Positions 52,910-62,169 of a stretch of 64,000 nucleotides of DNA are shown here, piece by piece; positions within the stretch are counted from its first letter, which is position 1; every line of letters starts with the position of its first letter. Source of the stretch: Paraburkholderia caribensis (GTDB taxonomy: Bacteria > Pseudomonadota > Gammaproteobacteria > Burkholderiales > Burkholderiaceae); contig NZ_CP026103.1 of the NCBI RefSeq assembly GCF_002902945.1, forward strand, positions 806,001-870,000, in the 5' to 3' direction. Below the pieces are notes generated by a model, which was not told the DNA's origin, searched no databases, and was given only the letters and a program-made list of their open reading frames with translations. Position numbers and translations under genes: made by a program.

Positions 52910-53640
52910 TGATCGCCAACCTCACATCGGAGCTGGACGGACAGGTGTGGTCCATCGGTATCGACCGCCCGGACAAGCGCAACGCGCTCAACGGCACGAT
53001 GTTCGATGCGCTCGCGAACGCGCTGCGGCTTGCGCAGGGCGACGTGCGTGTCCATTGCGTGCTGCTGCACGGCACCGGCGATTGCTTCTGCGCGGGTCAC
53101 GACACAGCGGCGTTCGGCGCACTGTGGCCGCAGTCCGCCGACGGCGCGGTCGCGCGCTGCATCAAGGCGTTTGCGGAGCAACCCAAGCCGCTCGTCGCCG
53201 CTGTAAACGGTGCGGCAGTGGGCTTTGGCGCGACGATGCTGTTGCATGCCGACTGGGTCGTGGCCGGCGAAAGCGCGATGTTCCGCTTTCCGTTCGCCGA
53301 CCTCGGCATCGTCCCCGAGGCGGGCGCCACGGCCTTGCTGGCTCGCCGGGTCGGCGATCTGGTGGCGCGCGACTGGTTGATGAGCGGCCGGCCGGTCGGC
53401 GCGGCAGAAGCCTTGCAACGCGGCTTCGTTTCGCGCGTGGTGCGTGACGCCGAGGTCCGCGAAGCGGCTGTCGAGTACGCATTGCGCCTCGCTTCGAAGC
53501 CGCCGAGCGCGCTTCAGGCCACGCGGCGCCTGTTGCGCGAAGGCGCCACGCTGTCGGCCGCGCAGGCGATCGACGGCGAGCTTGCATATCTCAACGCGTA
53601 TATCCCGGCTGTTTCATGGAGGTCGATTCCTCATGCGTAG
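52906..53640 (+). CDS. enoyl-CoA hydratase/isomerase-family protein
   Basis: A 244-residue crotonase-fold protein. DRPDKRNALNGTMFDALANA, FCAGHDTAAF (oxyanion-hole loop) and VNGAAVGFGATMLLHADWV are in the expected order, with FPFADLGIVPEAGATALLA as the second catalytic segment, where Glu in VPEAG aligns with an acid used by isomerases and hydratases. The ATG overlaps the DUF2000 stop. Reaction could be enoyl-CoA hydration or isomerisation in breakdown of an acyl chain. Confidence 0.88.
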   Translation: MMIANLTSELDGQVWSIGIDRPDKRNALNGTMFDALANALRLAQGDVRVHCVLLHGTGDCFCAGHDTAAFGALWPQSADGAVARCIKAFAEQPKPLVAAVNGAAVGFGATMLLHADWVVAGESAMFRFPFADLGIVPEAGATALLARRVGDLVARDWLMSGRPVGAAEALQRGFVSRVVRDAEVREAAVEYALRLASKPPSALQATRRLLREGATLSAAQAIDGELAYLNAYIPAVSWRSIPHA

Positions 53641-54355
53641 CGTTCATATCGTCCATGCTCACCCGGAACCGCGCTCCTTCTGCACGGCAATGGCACATGA
53701 CGCGCGACGCGTGCTGACGGCGCGCGGCGACAACGTGAGCTTTTCCGATCTGTACGCGCTGGACTTCGATCCCGTCGTCCGCGCGAGCGATTTCACCCGA
53801 CGCGCCGATCCGGACTACCTCGTCTACGCGTTAGAGCAGCGCCATGCGCTCGAACACGACACCGTTGCGCCCGACATCAGGCGCGAAGTCGATGCGCTGA
53901 TGGCCAGCGACATCCTGATGCTGGTGTTCCCGCTCTACTGGTTCTCGGTCCCGGCGCTCGTCAAGGGCTGGATCGACCGCTGCTTCCTGTCGGGTGCGCT
54001 GTATGGCGGCAAGCGCATCTACGGGCGAGGCGGCATGGTGGGCAAACGGGCCGTGATCGGCGTCACGCTGGGCGGACGGGAGCACATGTTCGGCGCGCAA
54101 GGCATACACGGCGAACTCTCGCGCGGCATGCTGCGTCACCTGCTGCAGGGCACGCTCGGCTATGTGGGCTACGAGGTGCTCGAACCGTTCTTCGCCTGGC
54201 ATGTCCCTTACTGTTCGTCGGCCGAGCGGGCGCAGACGCTCGCGCGCTGGAGCGATTTCGTCGAACGGCTCGACGCGCAGCCGTGCATGACCATGCCGCG
54301 GCTGGAGGACTATGATGATATTTTTTGTCCGCTTCCCCAGCCCGCATCACGATGA
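53633..54355 (+). CDS. flavodoxin-fold NAD(P)H:quinone oxidoreductase
   Basis: A 240-residue protein of the NQO1/MdaB/KefF type. The flavin phosphate region reads HAHPEPRSFCTAMA, and LVFPLYWFSVPALVKGWIDR is the family's active-site loop. GGAGG lies ten bases upstream of the ATG, which overlaps the hydratase stop by eight bases. It would reduce quinones or electrophiles with two electrons. The AraC gene overlaps its stop by ATGA. Confidence 0.88.
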   Translation: MRSVHIVHAHPEPRSFCTAMAHDARRVLTARGDNVSFSDLYALDFDPVVRASDFTRRADPDYLVYALEQRHALEHDTVAPDIRREVDALMASDILMLVFPLYWFSVPALVKGWIDRCFLSGALYGGKRIYGRGGMVGKRAVIGVTLGGREHMFGAQGIHGELSRGMLRHLLQGTLGYVGYEVLEPFFAWHVPYCSSAERAQTLARWSDFVERLDAQPCMTMPRLEDYDDIFCPLPQPASR

Positions 54356-55185
54356 AAGCCACATTGCCGACCCCTTCCGTCAAGCTCTGGCGCGCGCCCG
54401 ACGTCATGGATGCCGTCATGCTCAAGGGTCAGTTCGTCGGCCACCGGTATCCGCCGCACACGCATGACACCCATTGCCTTGCCGTGATCACGGGCGGAAC
54501 GCTCGCGGTCGAGGTCCGGCAGGAGCGGCGCCTGTGCCATCGCGGCGACGTGATCGTCATCGATGCGGACGTGGTGCATGCGGGCGTAGCCGCAGGCGAC
54601 GGCCACTGGAAGATGCGAGTCGAACACGTGCAGCCTGCAGCGCTTGCCGCTTATTGCGAGCGGCTCGGCATCGCGCGAAGCGAACGGTTCGAGGTGACGA
54701 GTCCGTTCATCGTCGACCCCGAGGTGTCGCGTTACCTCTACGGCGTGAACTGGTGTTCCGAAGTGGACGACGATCCGTTCAAGCGCAGCGAGGCGCTTGC
54801 GTGTGCTGTCGTCGGACTGCGTGCGCGGCACGCGGCACGCGCGGCCGGTCTGCCCGTGGTGCGCAGGGAGCCCGAACTGGTTCGCGCCGTCAAGAGCCGT
54901 CTGTGCGACGACCTTCACGCACGCGTGACGCTGTCGACGCTTGCCTGCGAGTTCGGCGTGACGCCGTTCGTGCTGCTGCGTGCATTCGAACGCGAAGCCG
55001 GGCTGAGCCCGCATGCGTTCCAGCAGCAGGAACGCGTGCGCCACGCCTTGCCGATGCTGCGGTCCGGCAGACCCATCGCGGAAGTCGGCGCGCGAACCGG
55101 CTTTGCCGATCAGTCGCACTTCACGCGTGTGTTCAAGCAGCAAACGGGCGTGACACCGAAGGTCTATCAGGCCGCGTTTTCATGA
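54352..55185 (+). CDS. AraC-family regulator
   Basis: A 277-residue regulator with an N-terminal cupin-type sensor (HRYPPHTHDTHCLAVITGG) and a C-terminal double helix-turn-helix (TLSTLACEFGVTPFVLLRAF; GRPIAEVGARTGFADQSHFT). The ATG at 54352 overlaps the previous stop. As the last gene of the overlapping operon it most likely controls that operon and possibly the divergent sulfatase operon. Confidence 0.92.
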   Translation: MKATLPTPSVKLWRAPDVMDAVMLKGQFVGHRYPPHTHDTHCLAVITGGTLAVEVRQERRLCHRGDVIVIDADVVHAGVAAGDGHWKMRVEHVQPAALAAYCERLGIARSERFEVTSPFIVDPEVSRYLYGVNWCSEVDDDPFKRSEALACAVVGLRARHAARAAGLPVVRREPELVRAVKSRLCDDLHARVTLSTLACEFGVTPFVLLRAFEREAGLSPHAFQQQERVRHALPMLRSGRPIAEVGARTGFADQSHFTRVFKQQTGVTPKVYQAAFS

Positions 55186-55335
55186 TCGGGGGAGCCCGGA
55201 TGTGAGCGGGCCGGGCGGACGCATGCGCCGTCGCGATCAGCGCGTCATAGCCGATCGACACGCTCAACGCTCTCGCCGGCTGCATGCCGATGCTGGGGGC
55301 GGCCGGTCGAGAGCGACTGGCCACTTTCTTGATGG

Positions 55336-55797
55336 TCAGTCGCGCACGGCGACGATGGCCTCGATTTCGACCGTGATGTTGTTCGGCAGCGAGCCCACGC
55401 CGACAGCCGAACGCGAGTGACGGCCGGCATCGCCGAATACCTCGACGAACAGGTCCGAGCAACCGTTAATCACGCGGGGATGCTCGGCAAATTCGGAGGT
55501 CGCGTTGACCATGCCCAGCAGCTTGACGACGCGCCGCACACGCTGCAGATCGCCGAGTTCCGCATGCAATACGGCGAGCAGGTTCAGACCGACGAGTTGC
55601 GCGTGCCGATAGGCTTCATCGGCCGTGACCGTCGCGCCGACTTTGCCTGTCAGCAGTTGGCCGGTTTCGTCGAGCGGCCCCTGGCCGGACAGAAACAGCA
55701 GGCCGCCCTCGCGTGTGCAGTGCATGAAGTTGCCGATGGGCGTCGGCACAGTGGGAAGCGTCAGGCCGCGCGCGCGCAGCCGCTCATAACAATTCAT
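55336..55797 (-). CDS. RidA/YjgF-family protein
   Basis: A 153-residue protein, longer than typical RidA because of its N-terminal 25 residues (MNCYERLRARGLTLP). The domain shows LLFLSGQGPLDETGQLLTGK and RSAVGVGSLPNNITVEIEAI, with the substrate-binding Arg in HSRSAVGV. It belongs to the RidA-like subgroup that occurs beside amino-acid or amino-sugar catabolic genes. It lies 80 bases after the IclR gene in the same direction and near a PLP enzyme, where enamine or imine intermediates would be made. Confidence 0.85.
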   Translation of the reverse strand: MNCYERLRARGLTLPTVPTPIGNFMHCTREGGLLFLSGQGPLDETGQLLTGKVGATVTADEAYRHAQLVGLNLLAVLHAELGDLQRVRRVVKLLGMVNATSEFAEHPRVINGCSDLFVEVFGDAGRHSRSAVGVGSLPNNITVEIEAIVAVRD

Positions 55798-55877
55798 CGG
55801 CAAGTCGAAAAGCGAAAGAGTTCTCAGGGAAATTCAATGCGCCGCAAGGCGCTCTGCTGTCAGCGACAGCGGCAGGA

Positions 55878-56711
55878 TCAGCGCCAGCCAAGGCGGGTTT
55901 CGATGCGAGCCGCGACGCTCTGCACGGCCTGCGCGTAACGCTCGGTGCCTTGCTCCGCTTTCGCCTCGGGCATCACGATCGAAATGGTGAAGACGCATGC
56001 GCCCGAACGGTTCATCACGGGCGCGGCCAGACACGCCACGGATGCATCCGACTCGCCGATCTGGATCGACAGCCGCTCATCGAGCGCTTGCCGTGCGTTG
56101 CGCGCGAGCACGTCGGGGCGCGTCTCGGCGCGGCCGGTAGGCGACGGCTGCGCGTATTGCCTGAAAAACGCGGTGCACTCGGCGGCGGGCAAATGTCCCG
56201 CCAGCAGTCGCCCGGACGCGGTCCAGTTCACCGGCACGCGGCTGCCCACGCGCGAGGTCACGCGGAAATGGCCGGGGCCTTCGGCCATCTGCAGCACGAC
56301 CATCATGCCTTCTTCCAGCCCGCACACCTGCACGGTCTCTTCGACTTCCGCCGACAGCCGCTGCATTTCCTCGTTGGCCACTGCGAGGTAGTCGAGCGAG
56401 CCTGCATACGTGAGCCCATAACCATAGAGCCGCGAGCCGAGCCAGATCGCACCGTCGGCCGAGCGCGACAACAGGTTCTTGTCGACCATGTCGTTGATGA
56501 TCGAGTAGACCGTCGACAGCGGCGCGTTCAGGACATGCGCGATCTCATACGCGGTGGCCGGTTTGCCGGCCTCCTGAAGCGCATCGAGAATCTGCACCGC
56601 GCGATCGAGTGCGCTGGTGCGCGTGCGAGGCGCGGCGGCTTCGGCAGCGGGGCTCGCATCGACGCGGGCGGGCGTCTGAGCAGCCGCGGTGGAACGGGGC
56701 GGTCGTGCCAT
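55878..56711 (-). CDS. IclR-family regulator
   Basis: A 277-residue regulator. The winged helix-turn-helix is at about 35-95 (SALDRAVQILDALQEAGKPA, then TAYEIAHVLNAPLSTVYSII); the effector domain follows (VQVCGLEEGMMVVLQMAEGP). The ATG at 56711 is five bases after GAGGA. The first 33 residues are Ala/Pro-rich. It is divergent from the SelA-like gene across 118 bases that contain a perfect 18-bp palindrome, its likely operator. Confidence 0.92.
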   Translation of the reverse strand: MARPPRSTAAAQTPARVDASPAAEAAAPRTRTSALDRAVQILDALQEAGKPATAYEIAHVLNAPLSTVYSIINDMVDKNLLSRSADGAIWLGSRLYGYGLTYAGSLDYLAVANEEMQRLSAEVEETVQVCGLEEGMMVVLQMAEGPGHFRVTSRVGSRVPVNWTASGRLLAGHLPAAECTAFFRQYAQPSPTGRAETRPDVLARNARQALDERLSIQIGESDASVACLAAPVMNRSGACVFTISIVMPEAKAEQGTERYAQAVQSVAARIETRLGWR

Positions 56712-56790
56712 GTAGTCCTCGGATAGGGATGTTTTTGTCCAGTTGACGCCAGGACATTGTATGTTAGACTCATCCACAATTACAACATAT

Positions 56791-56808
56791 ATTCCTTAAT
56801 TAAGGAAT
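56791..56808. promoter_or_regulatory. 18-bp perfect palindrome, probable IclR operator
   Basis: ATTCCTTAATTAAGGAAT is its own reverse complement. It lies 21 bases before the SelA-like start and 79 bases from the IclR start. Its core CCTT-N4-AAGG recurs at 58096-58113 before the porin. Confidence 0.65.
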
Positions 56809-56829
56809 GACGCTTTCGGAGGCGCTGGA

Positions 56830-58029
56830 ATGGACATCCGCTCTCGATCAGGCTTACGCCCCGTCATCAACGTCTCGGGCACGATGACGGGCCTGGGCGC
56901 GTCCAGCGTCGGCGCAGCCGTGATCGACATCGTCGCGGAGTTCTTGCCGCAGTTCGTCGAGATCGACGACCTGCAGCGCAAGGCCTCGGCCGCGATCGCG
57001 CGGGCGTGCGGCAGCGAAAGCGGGTACGTGACGGCGTCGTGCTCGGCGGCCATCACGTTGAGCATCGCCGCCGCCATGACGGGCGACGACCTCGGCCTGA
57101 TCGAACGTTTGCCGGACACCACGGGCCTGCGCAACGAAGTCGTCGTGCAGACAGGCCACCTCGTCAATTATGGCGCACCCGTCGACCAGGCGATCCGGCT
57201 CGCGGGCGCCCGCGTCGTGCCCGTCGGCGCGGCGACGGAAGCGCATGGCTATCAACTGGCATCGGCAATCGGCGAGCGCACTGCGGCCGCATTGTATGTC
57301 GTCTCGCATCACACCGTGCAATACGGCATGATCCCGCTCGAAGCATTCATCGAAGTCGCGCACGCGAAGGGCGTGCCCGTGATCGTCGATGCCGCGTCCG
57401 AATACGACCTCACGCGCTTCATCGCGGCGGGCGCCGACCTTGCGCTGTATTCGGCGCACAAGTTTCTGGGCGGGCTGACGGCGGGCATCGTCGCGGGCTC
57501 GAAGGCGCTGGTGCGCGCCGCGTATTTCCAGAACGGCGGCATTGGGCGCGGGATGAAGGTCGGCAAGGAAGGCATCGTCGGCGCCATCGCGGCGCTGGAG
57601 CAATGGCGCACGCGCGATCACGCTGCCCTGCGCGCAACGGAGCGCAGCTACCTGACGCTGTGGCGGGAAACGCTGAACCGTCAGACGGGCGTATGGGCGG
57701 AAATCGAGGCTGACCCGACAGGCAATCCGCTCGACCGTCTGAAGCTTCATATCGATCCGAATCAGGCCCGCATCACCGCGTGGGATCTCGCCGACGCGCT
57801 GGCGCATCCGCAAGGCGACGACGCTCCCGTGATCGTGCGCGACCACGAAGCCGAACTGCATTTCTTTTACCTCGATCCATGCAACCTGCACGCGGGCGAA
57901 GAGCAGGTGGTGCTTGCGCGGATCGTGGCCGAGCTCGAGCGGGCGCTGGCGTCGCCCGAACCGCTTGTCACGCCGTTTCACAAACGCGACGCGCGCCGGA
58001 TTGCGGCGCGTCGCGCATGGCCGGATTGA
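56830..58029 (+). CDS. SelA/DgaE-like PLP-dependent enzyme
   Basis: A 399-residue fold-type I PLP enzyme. The PLP Lys is in LYSAHKFLGG (Lys211); the family's GSESGYVTASCSAAITL near 61-76 and IVDAASEYDL near 185-194 fit SelA-like enzymes and D-glucosaminate-6-phosphate ammonia lyase (DgaE). The group eliminates water and ammonia from amino-sugar acids or similar amino acids. No sugar-acid kinase is next to it, so the substrate may be unphosphorylated. The IclR gene, the RidA gene, the porin and GntP flank it, all matching uptake and deamination of an amino-sugar acid. Confidence 0.82.
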   Translation: MDIRSRSGLRPVINVSGTMTGLGASSVGAAVIDIVAEFLPQFVEIDDLQRKASAAIARACGSESGYVTASCSAAITLSIAAAMTGDDLGLIERLPDTTGLRNEVVVQTGHLVNYGAPVDQAIRLAGARVVPVGAATEAHGYQLASAIGERTAAALYVVSHHTVQYGMIPLEAFIEVAHAKGVPVIVDAASEYDLTRFIAAGADLALYSAHKFLGGLTAGIVAGSKALVRAAYFQNGGIGRGMKVGKEGIVGAIAALEQWRTRDHAALRATERSYLTLWRETLNRQTGVWAEIEADPTGNPLDRLKLHIDPNQARITAWDLADALAHPQGDDAPVIVRDHEAELHFFYLDPCNLHAGEEQVVLARIVAELERALASPEPLVTPFHKRDARRIAARRAWPD

Positions 58030-58095
58030 ACGAGACAGATAAACCGGCTGCACTGAACTGATTCACTGCCAGCTTCAACGGTCAGATTGGCCGAT

Positions 58096-58113
58096 GCACC
58101 TTGTTCAAGGTGC
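58096..58113. promoter_or_regulatory. palindrome sharing the IclR-operator core
   Basis: GCACCTTGTTCAAGGTGC: 8-bp perfect arms around TT, 87 bases before the porin start. It shares CCTT-N4-AAGG with the site at 56791-56808. Confidence 0.5.
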
Positions 58114-58199
58114 TGCTTCGTCACGTCTGTTTAGGATGCCTTAAGTCATTGGATCAGCCATCAATCCATTGACTTTTATTTCAACCAGAGGAAACCACG

Positions 58200-59315
58200 A
58201 TGTATAACAAGATTGCCCGCTCAGCCATTGCCGTCGCTGTTGCCGGACTCGGCATGCAAGCCGCCCACGCGCAAAGCAGCGTCACGCTGTATGGCATCGT
58301 CGATGCCGGCTTTACGTACACGAACAACCAGAAGGGCGAGCACAACATCCAGGCGACGCAGGGCAACGTACAGGGCTCGCGCTGGGGCCTGCTCGGCAGC
58401 GAGGACCTGGGCGGCGGCAACAAGGTGCTGTTCCGCCTCGAAAACGGCTTCAGCCTGGAGACGGGCGCGTTGGGCCAGGGCGGCCGCCTGTTCGGCCGCA
58501 GCGCATGGGTCGCGCTGCAAAACAGCAAGGCAGGCACGATTACGCTCGGCCGCCAGTACAACAGCGTGCAGGACTATCTGTCGAACCTGCAGGCCAACGG
58601 CGTCGGCGCGTTGAGCCAGTATGGCAACGCGGTCTACGACAACGACGACCTGAACAACACGTACCGCACCAGCAACGCAGTGAAGTACACGACGCCGACG
58701 ATCGCCGGCTTCACCGCGAATGCCATGTACGCGTTCTCGAACACGGCGGGCGACTTCGCCAACAACCGCGCATGGAGCGTCGGCGCCGACTACGTGAACG
58801 GCCCGTTGCGCCTCGACGCCGCGTACTCGCTCACCAACCAGCCGGCGACCAGTACAACGGGCGCCGCACCGTCCGACAACTACTACAGCACGAGCACCTC
58901 GATCATCAGCAACGTGAAGCGCAACCAGGTATGGGGTGCGGGCGGTGCATACACGATCGGTCCGGCGACGCTCGCGCTGCTGTACACGAATTCGCACTTC
59001 GACATCATCGCGGGCGGCAGCCTGCACTTCCAGAACTACGAAGCGATGCTCAAGTACCAGGCGACGCCCGCAACGCTCGTCACGCTCGGCTACATCTACA
59101 CGCTGCAGAACAGCACGGCGGCGTCGGCGAAGAACGCGCACTACAACCAGCTTGCACTGGGCGGCGAGTACTTCCTGTCGAAGACGACTGACCTGTACCT
59201 GAACGGTATCTATCAGCGCGCGTCGGGCGCGAATGCGTGGATTGAAGGCATTTCGAATCCGTCGAGCAATCAAGGCCAGTTCGTCACCGTGGCAGGCATC
59301 CGCCACAAGTTCTAA
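58200..59315 (+). CDS. Gram-negative trimeric porin
   Basis: A 371-residue outer-membrane porin. Signal peptide ends near AHAQ (about residue 24); the mature barrel opens SSVTLYGIVDAGFTYTNNQ, has the family's GSRWGLLGSEDLGGGNKVLF, and ends with the terminal Phe motif GIRHKF. It follows the SelA-like gene and precedes GntP, so it probably aids outer-membrane entry of the same substrate. A GAGGAAACCAC site lies before the ATG. Confidence 0.93.
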   Translation: MYNKIARSAIAVAVAGLGMQAAHAQSSVTLYGIVDAGFTYTNNQKGEHNIQATQGNVQGSRWGLLGSEDLGGGNKVLFRLENGFSLETGALGQGGRLFGRSAWVALQNSKAGTITLGRQYNSVQDYLSNLQANGVGALSQYGNAVYDNDDLNNTYRTSNAVKYTTPTIAGFTANAMYAFSNTAGDFANNRAWSVGADYVNGPLRLDAAYSLTNQPATSTTGAAPSDNYYSTSTSIISNVKRNQVWGAGGAYTIGPATLALLYTNSHFDIIAGGSLHFQNYEAMLKYQATPATLVTLGYIYTLQNSTAASAKNAHYNQLALGGEYFLSKTTDLYLNGIYQRASGANAWIEGISNPSSNQGQFVTVAGIRHKF

Positions 59316-59397
59316 CGCCCGGCATGGCAACAGGCATGAAAGCGCGTCATCGCAGCGCGCCGTGTGCTGTTGCCGATCACCTTTATCAGGAGCAAAC

Positions 59398-60768
59398 ATG
59401 GCGACCGTCACCGGCAGTCTGCTACTCGTCTACGCATTGATCGCGATCGTCGCACTCGTCGTGCTGATCGCACGCTTCAAACTGAATCCGTTCATCACGC
59501 TGATGGTGGTGTCGGTCGCGCTCGCGCTGTCCGTCGGCATGCCGATGACGTCGATTCTCAAGTCGTTCGAAACGGGCGTCGGCGGCACGCTCGGGCATAT
59601 CGCAATCGTGGTCGGCCTCGGCACGATGCTCGGCAAGATGATGGCCGAGTCGGGCGGCGCCGAGCGTATCGCGCGCACGCTGATCGACCTGTTCGGACCG
59701 AAGAACGTGCACTGGGCGATGATGTGCATCGCGTTCCTGGTCGGCCTGCCCGTGTTCTTCGAAGTGGGCTTCGTGCTGCTGATCCCGATTGCGTTCAACG
59801 TTGCGCAGCGCACAGGCACCTCGATGATCCGCGTCGGCATTCCGATGGTCGCGGGTCTGTCCGTCGTGCACGGGCTGATTCCGCCGCACCCGGCCGCACT
59901 GCTGGCCGTCACCGCGTATGGCGCGGATATCGGTCACACGATCTTCTACGCGCTGATCGTCGGCATTCCGACTGCGGCCATTGCCGGTCCGCTGTTTTCA
60001 AAGCTGATTGCGCGCGTCGTGGTACTGGACGGCGTGAATCCGATGGCGCAACAGTTCATCGAGCAGGATGCGAGGCGTGCCAACCAGGCCTTGCCGGGGT
60101 TCGGCATCACGCTGTTGACGGTGCTGTTGCCGGTCTTGCTGATGCTGGTCGGTAGCTGGGCCGACCTGATCGTGCCCGCGAAGACCACGGCCAACGACGT
60201 GCTGCATCTGATTGGCCATCCCGACATGGCGCTGCTGCTGGCCGTGCTGCTGAGCTTCTACACGTTCGGCACGACACGCGGCTTCGGGCGCGAGCAAATC
60301 CTGAAGTTCACCAACGAGTGTCTCGCGCCGACCGCGAGCATCACGCTGGTGGTGGGCGCGGGTGCGGGCTTCGGGCGCATTCTGATCGACAGCGGCGCGT
60401 CGAAGGCGATCGTCGATGTCGCGACGGGCGCGCATGTGCCGCTGCTGATCCTCGCATGGCTGGTGGCGGCGCTGATTCGCGTTGCAACGGGTTCGGCGAC
60501 GGTCGCGATGGCGACGGCAGCGGGCATCATCGCGCCGATCGCGGCAGCGGCCGCATCGACGGCGACGGGCGTGCGCCCCGAACTGCTGGTGCTGGCAACG
60601 GGCGCGGGCTCGCTGATCCTGTCGCACGTCAACGACGGAGGCTTCTGGCTCGTGAAGGAGTACTTCGGCATGAGCGTGCCGCAGACCTTCAAGACGTGGA
60701 CGGTTTGCGAAACGATCATCTCCGTCACGGCATTGTTACTGACGCTGGGTGTCGCGGCTGTGGTGTGA
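59398..60768 (+). CDS. GntP-family gluconate/sugar-acid permease
   Basis: A 456-residue inner-membrane symporter. About 12 helices; family hallmarks include GVGGTLGHIAIVVGLGTMLG, PVFFEVGFVLLIPI and LIPPHPAAL, and the late SGSATVAMATAAGI-like stretch reads ATGSATVAMATAAGIIAPI. GntP carriers bring in gluconate, glycerate or related hydroxy acids with protons. The ATG is five bases after AGGAG. The flanking SelA-like enzyme suggests an amino-sugar acid such as D-glucosaminate. Confidence 0.9.
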   Translation: MATVTGSLLLVYALIAIVALVVLIARFKLNPFITLMVVSVALALSVGMPMTSILKSFETGVGGTLGHIAIVVGLGTMLGKMMAESGGAERIARTLIDLFGPKNVHWAMMCIAFLVGLPVFFEVGFVLLIPIAFNVAQRTGTSMIRVGIPMVAGLSVVHGLIPPHPAALLAVTAYGADIGHTIFYALIVGIPTAAIAGPLFSKLIARVVVLDGVNPMAQQFIEQDARRANQALPGFGITLLTVLLPVLLMLVGSWADLIVPAKTTANDVLHLIGHPDMALLLAVLLSFYTFGTTRGFGREQILKFTNECLAPTASITLVVGAGAGFGRILIDSGASKAIVDVATGAHVPLLILAWLVAALIRVATGSATVAMATAAGIIAPIAAAAASTATGVRPELLVLATGAGSLILSHVNDGGFWLVKEYFGMSVPQTFKTWTVCETIISVTALLLTLGVAAVV

Positions 60769-61163
60769 GATTTGCCGGATGACGGCCGTCACCCCGACTC
60801 GATGATCTGCCGAGGCTGGCGAGCGCCGCTTGCCAGCCCGGAATCGACGTTCGACGCTTCAAGCGAACTTTCAGAGACGCTCCGTGCGCTTCGCGCCGCG
60901 GGCCGCAGCAGCGACGCCTCGTCGCTGGCGATGGCAAAAAAACGCGGATACATTTCGACACCCCTGAGAAATATGGGAGACAAGTTCCGTTCATCTAATG
61001 GCATCGGGCGCCGCGATTTTGTCGAACATGTCGAACCCCGCTGATTCACGCGCGGGCGCAAGGAATAGTCGACGCGGCCAGGTGTTATCGGTAGATAGCG
61101 TTCCTTGATGGTTTGGCACATCAGGCGCGCATTCACCGACGGTGTCAAAAGTGAGAGGGCTAA
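60769..61163. other. intergenic stretch after the GntP gene
   Basis: 395 bases. Short frames (90 codons or fewer, non-ATG starts) are not convincing. No strong hairpin with a T run was found. It should contain the panE-like promoter. Confidence 0.4.
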
Positions 61164-62111
61164 ATGAAAGTTGCAGTGATGGGCGCAGGCGCAGTGGGCT
61201 GTTTCTACGGCGGCATGCTTGCCAGAGCCGGGCATGAAGTGACGTTGATCGGCAGGCAGAATCATGTTTCAGCCATCGTGCGAACGGGACTGCGCCTCGA
61301 GTCGCGCGCTTTCGACGAATTCATCGACGTACGGGCATGCACGGATGCTTCGGGTGTGGCGGGCGCAGACACGATCCTGCTTTGCGTCAAGTCGCCCGAT
61401 ACGCAAGCCGCGGTGGAGGCGATGAAGCCCTACCTTTCGGCGTCTGCCGTTATCGTCACGCTACAAAACGGCGTCGATAACGCTGAACGGGTCCGCACCC
61501 TGGTCGAGTGCGAAGTACTGGCTGCCGTCGTCTACGTCGGAAGCGAGATGGGCGGACCGGGCCACGTGCGACATCACGGACGCGGCGAACTGATCATCGA
61601 GCCGGGCAGTTCCGGCGAGCGTCTCGCTCGCGCCCTGAATGACGCGGAGATATCGACTTCGGTATCCGCGAACGTACGCGGCGCGCTCTGGGAAAAGCTC
61701 GTTTTGAACTGCGCGTACAACGCGATTTCGGCACTCGTTCAATTGCCTTTCGGCGAGCTTTGTCAGCGAGGCGGGATAGCGGTGAACCAGGCAATGCGCG
61801 ATATCGTCGCGGAATGCCTTGCGGTTGCCGGCGCGGACGGCGTGAACATCTCCAGGGACGTGGACGCGACGGTAGCAAGAATCATGGCGACAATTCCGGC
61901 GGGCCAGTATTCATCGACGGCACATGACGTCGCGACACACCGGCCCAGCGAAATCGACCATCTGAATGGGCATATCGTGGGCCGCGGCGCGGCGCTCGGC
62001 ATCGCCACGCCCGTCAATCATCTTTTGATGATGATGGTTCGGGTTCTCGACAAGCAGCGTGCCGACCAACATTCGGTGAAAGCGGCGCTGGCGGATAGGT
62101 TGCTGATCTGA
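61164..62111 (+). CDS. 2-dehydropantoate 2-reductase-like (PanE/ApbA family)
   Basis: A 315-residue NADPH-dependent reductase. The Rossmann motif is GAGAVGCFYGGMLARAGH at residue 7; LLCVKSPDTQAAV and TLQNGVDNAE bind cofactor and substrate; the catalytic Lys is in LWEKLVLNCAYN. It reduces ketopantoate to pantoate in coenzyme A synthesis, although Burkholderia genomes carry several paralogs and this lone copy may act on another 2-keto acid. It is convergent with the GGDEF-EAL gene. Confidence 0.85.
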   Translation: MKVAVMGAGAVGCFYGGMLARAGHEVTLIGRQNHVSAIVRTGLRLESRAFDEFIDVRACTDASGVAGADTILLCVKSPDTQAAVEAMKPYLSASAVIVTLQNGVDNAERVRTLVECEVLAAVVYVGSEMGGPGHVRHHGRGELIIEPGSSGERLARALNDAEISTSVSANVRGALWEKLVLNCAYNAISALVQLPFGELCQRGGIAVNQAMRDIVAECLAVAGADGVNISRDVDATVARIMATIPAGQYSSTAHDVATHRPSEIDHLNGHIVGRGAALGIATPVNHLLMMMVRVLDKQRADQHSVKAALADRLLI

Positions 62112-62169
62112 AGCCCGCATTTTCCGGCCGCCACCCGATGCCGCGCAGCGACACGCGGCCGTCACCGCC

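Noticed and set aside
60772..61044. 90-codon frame after the GntP gene
   Set aside because: Non-ATG start, no ribosome-binding site or domain.
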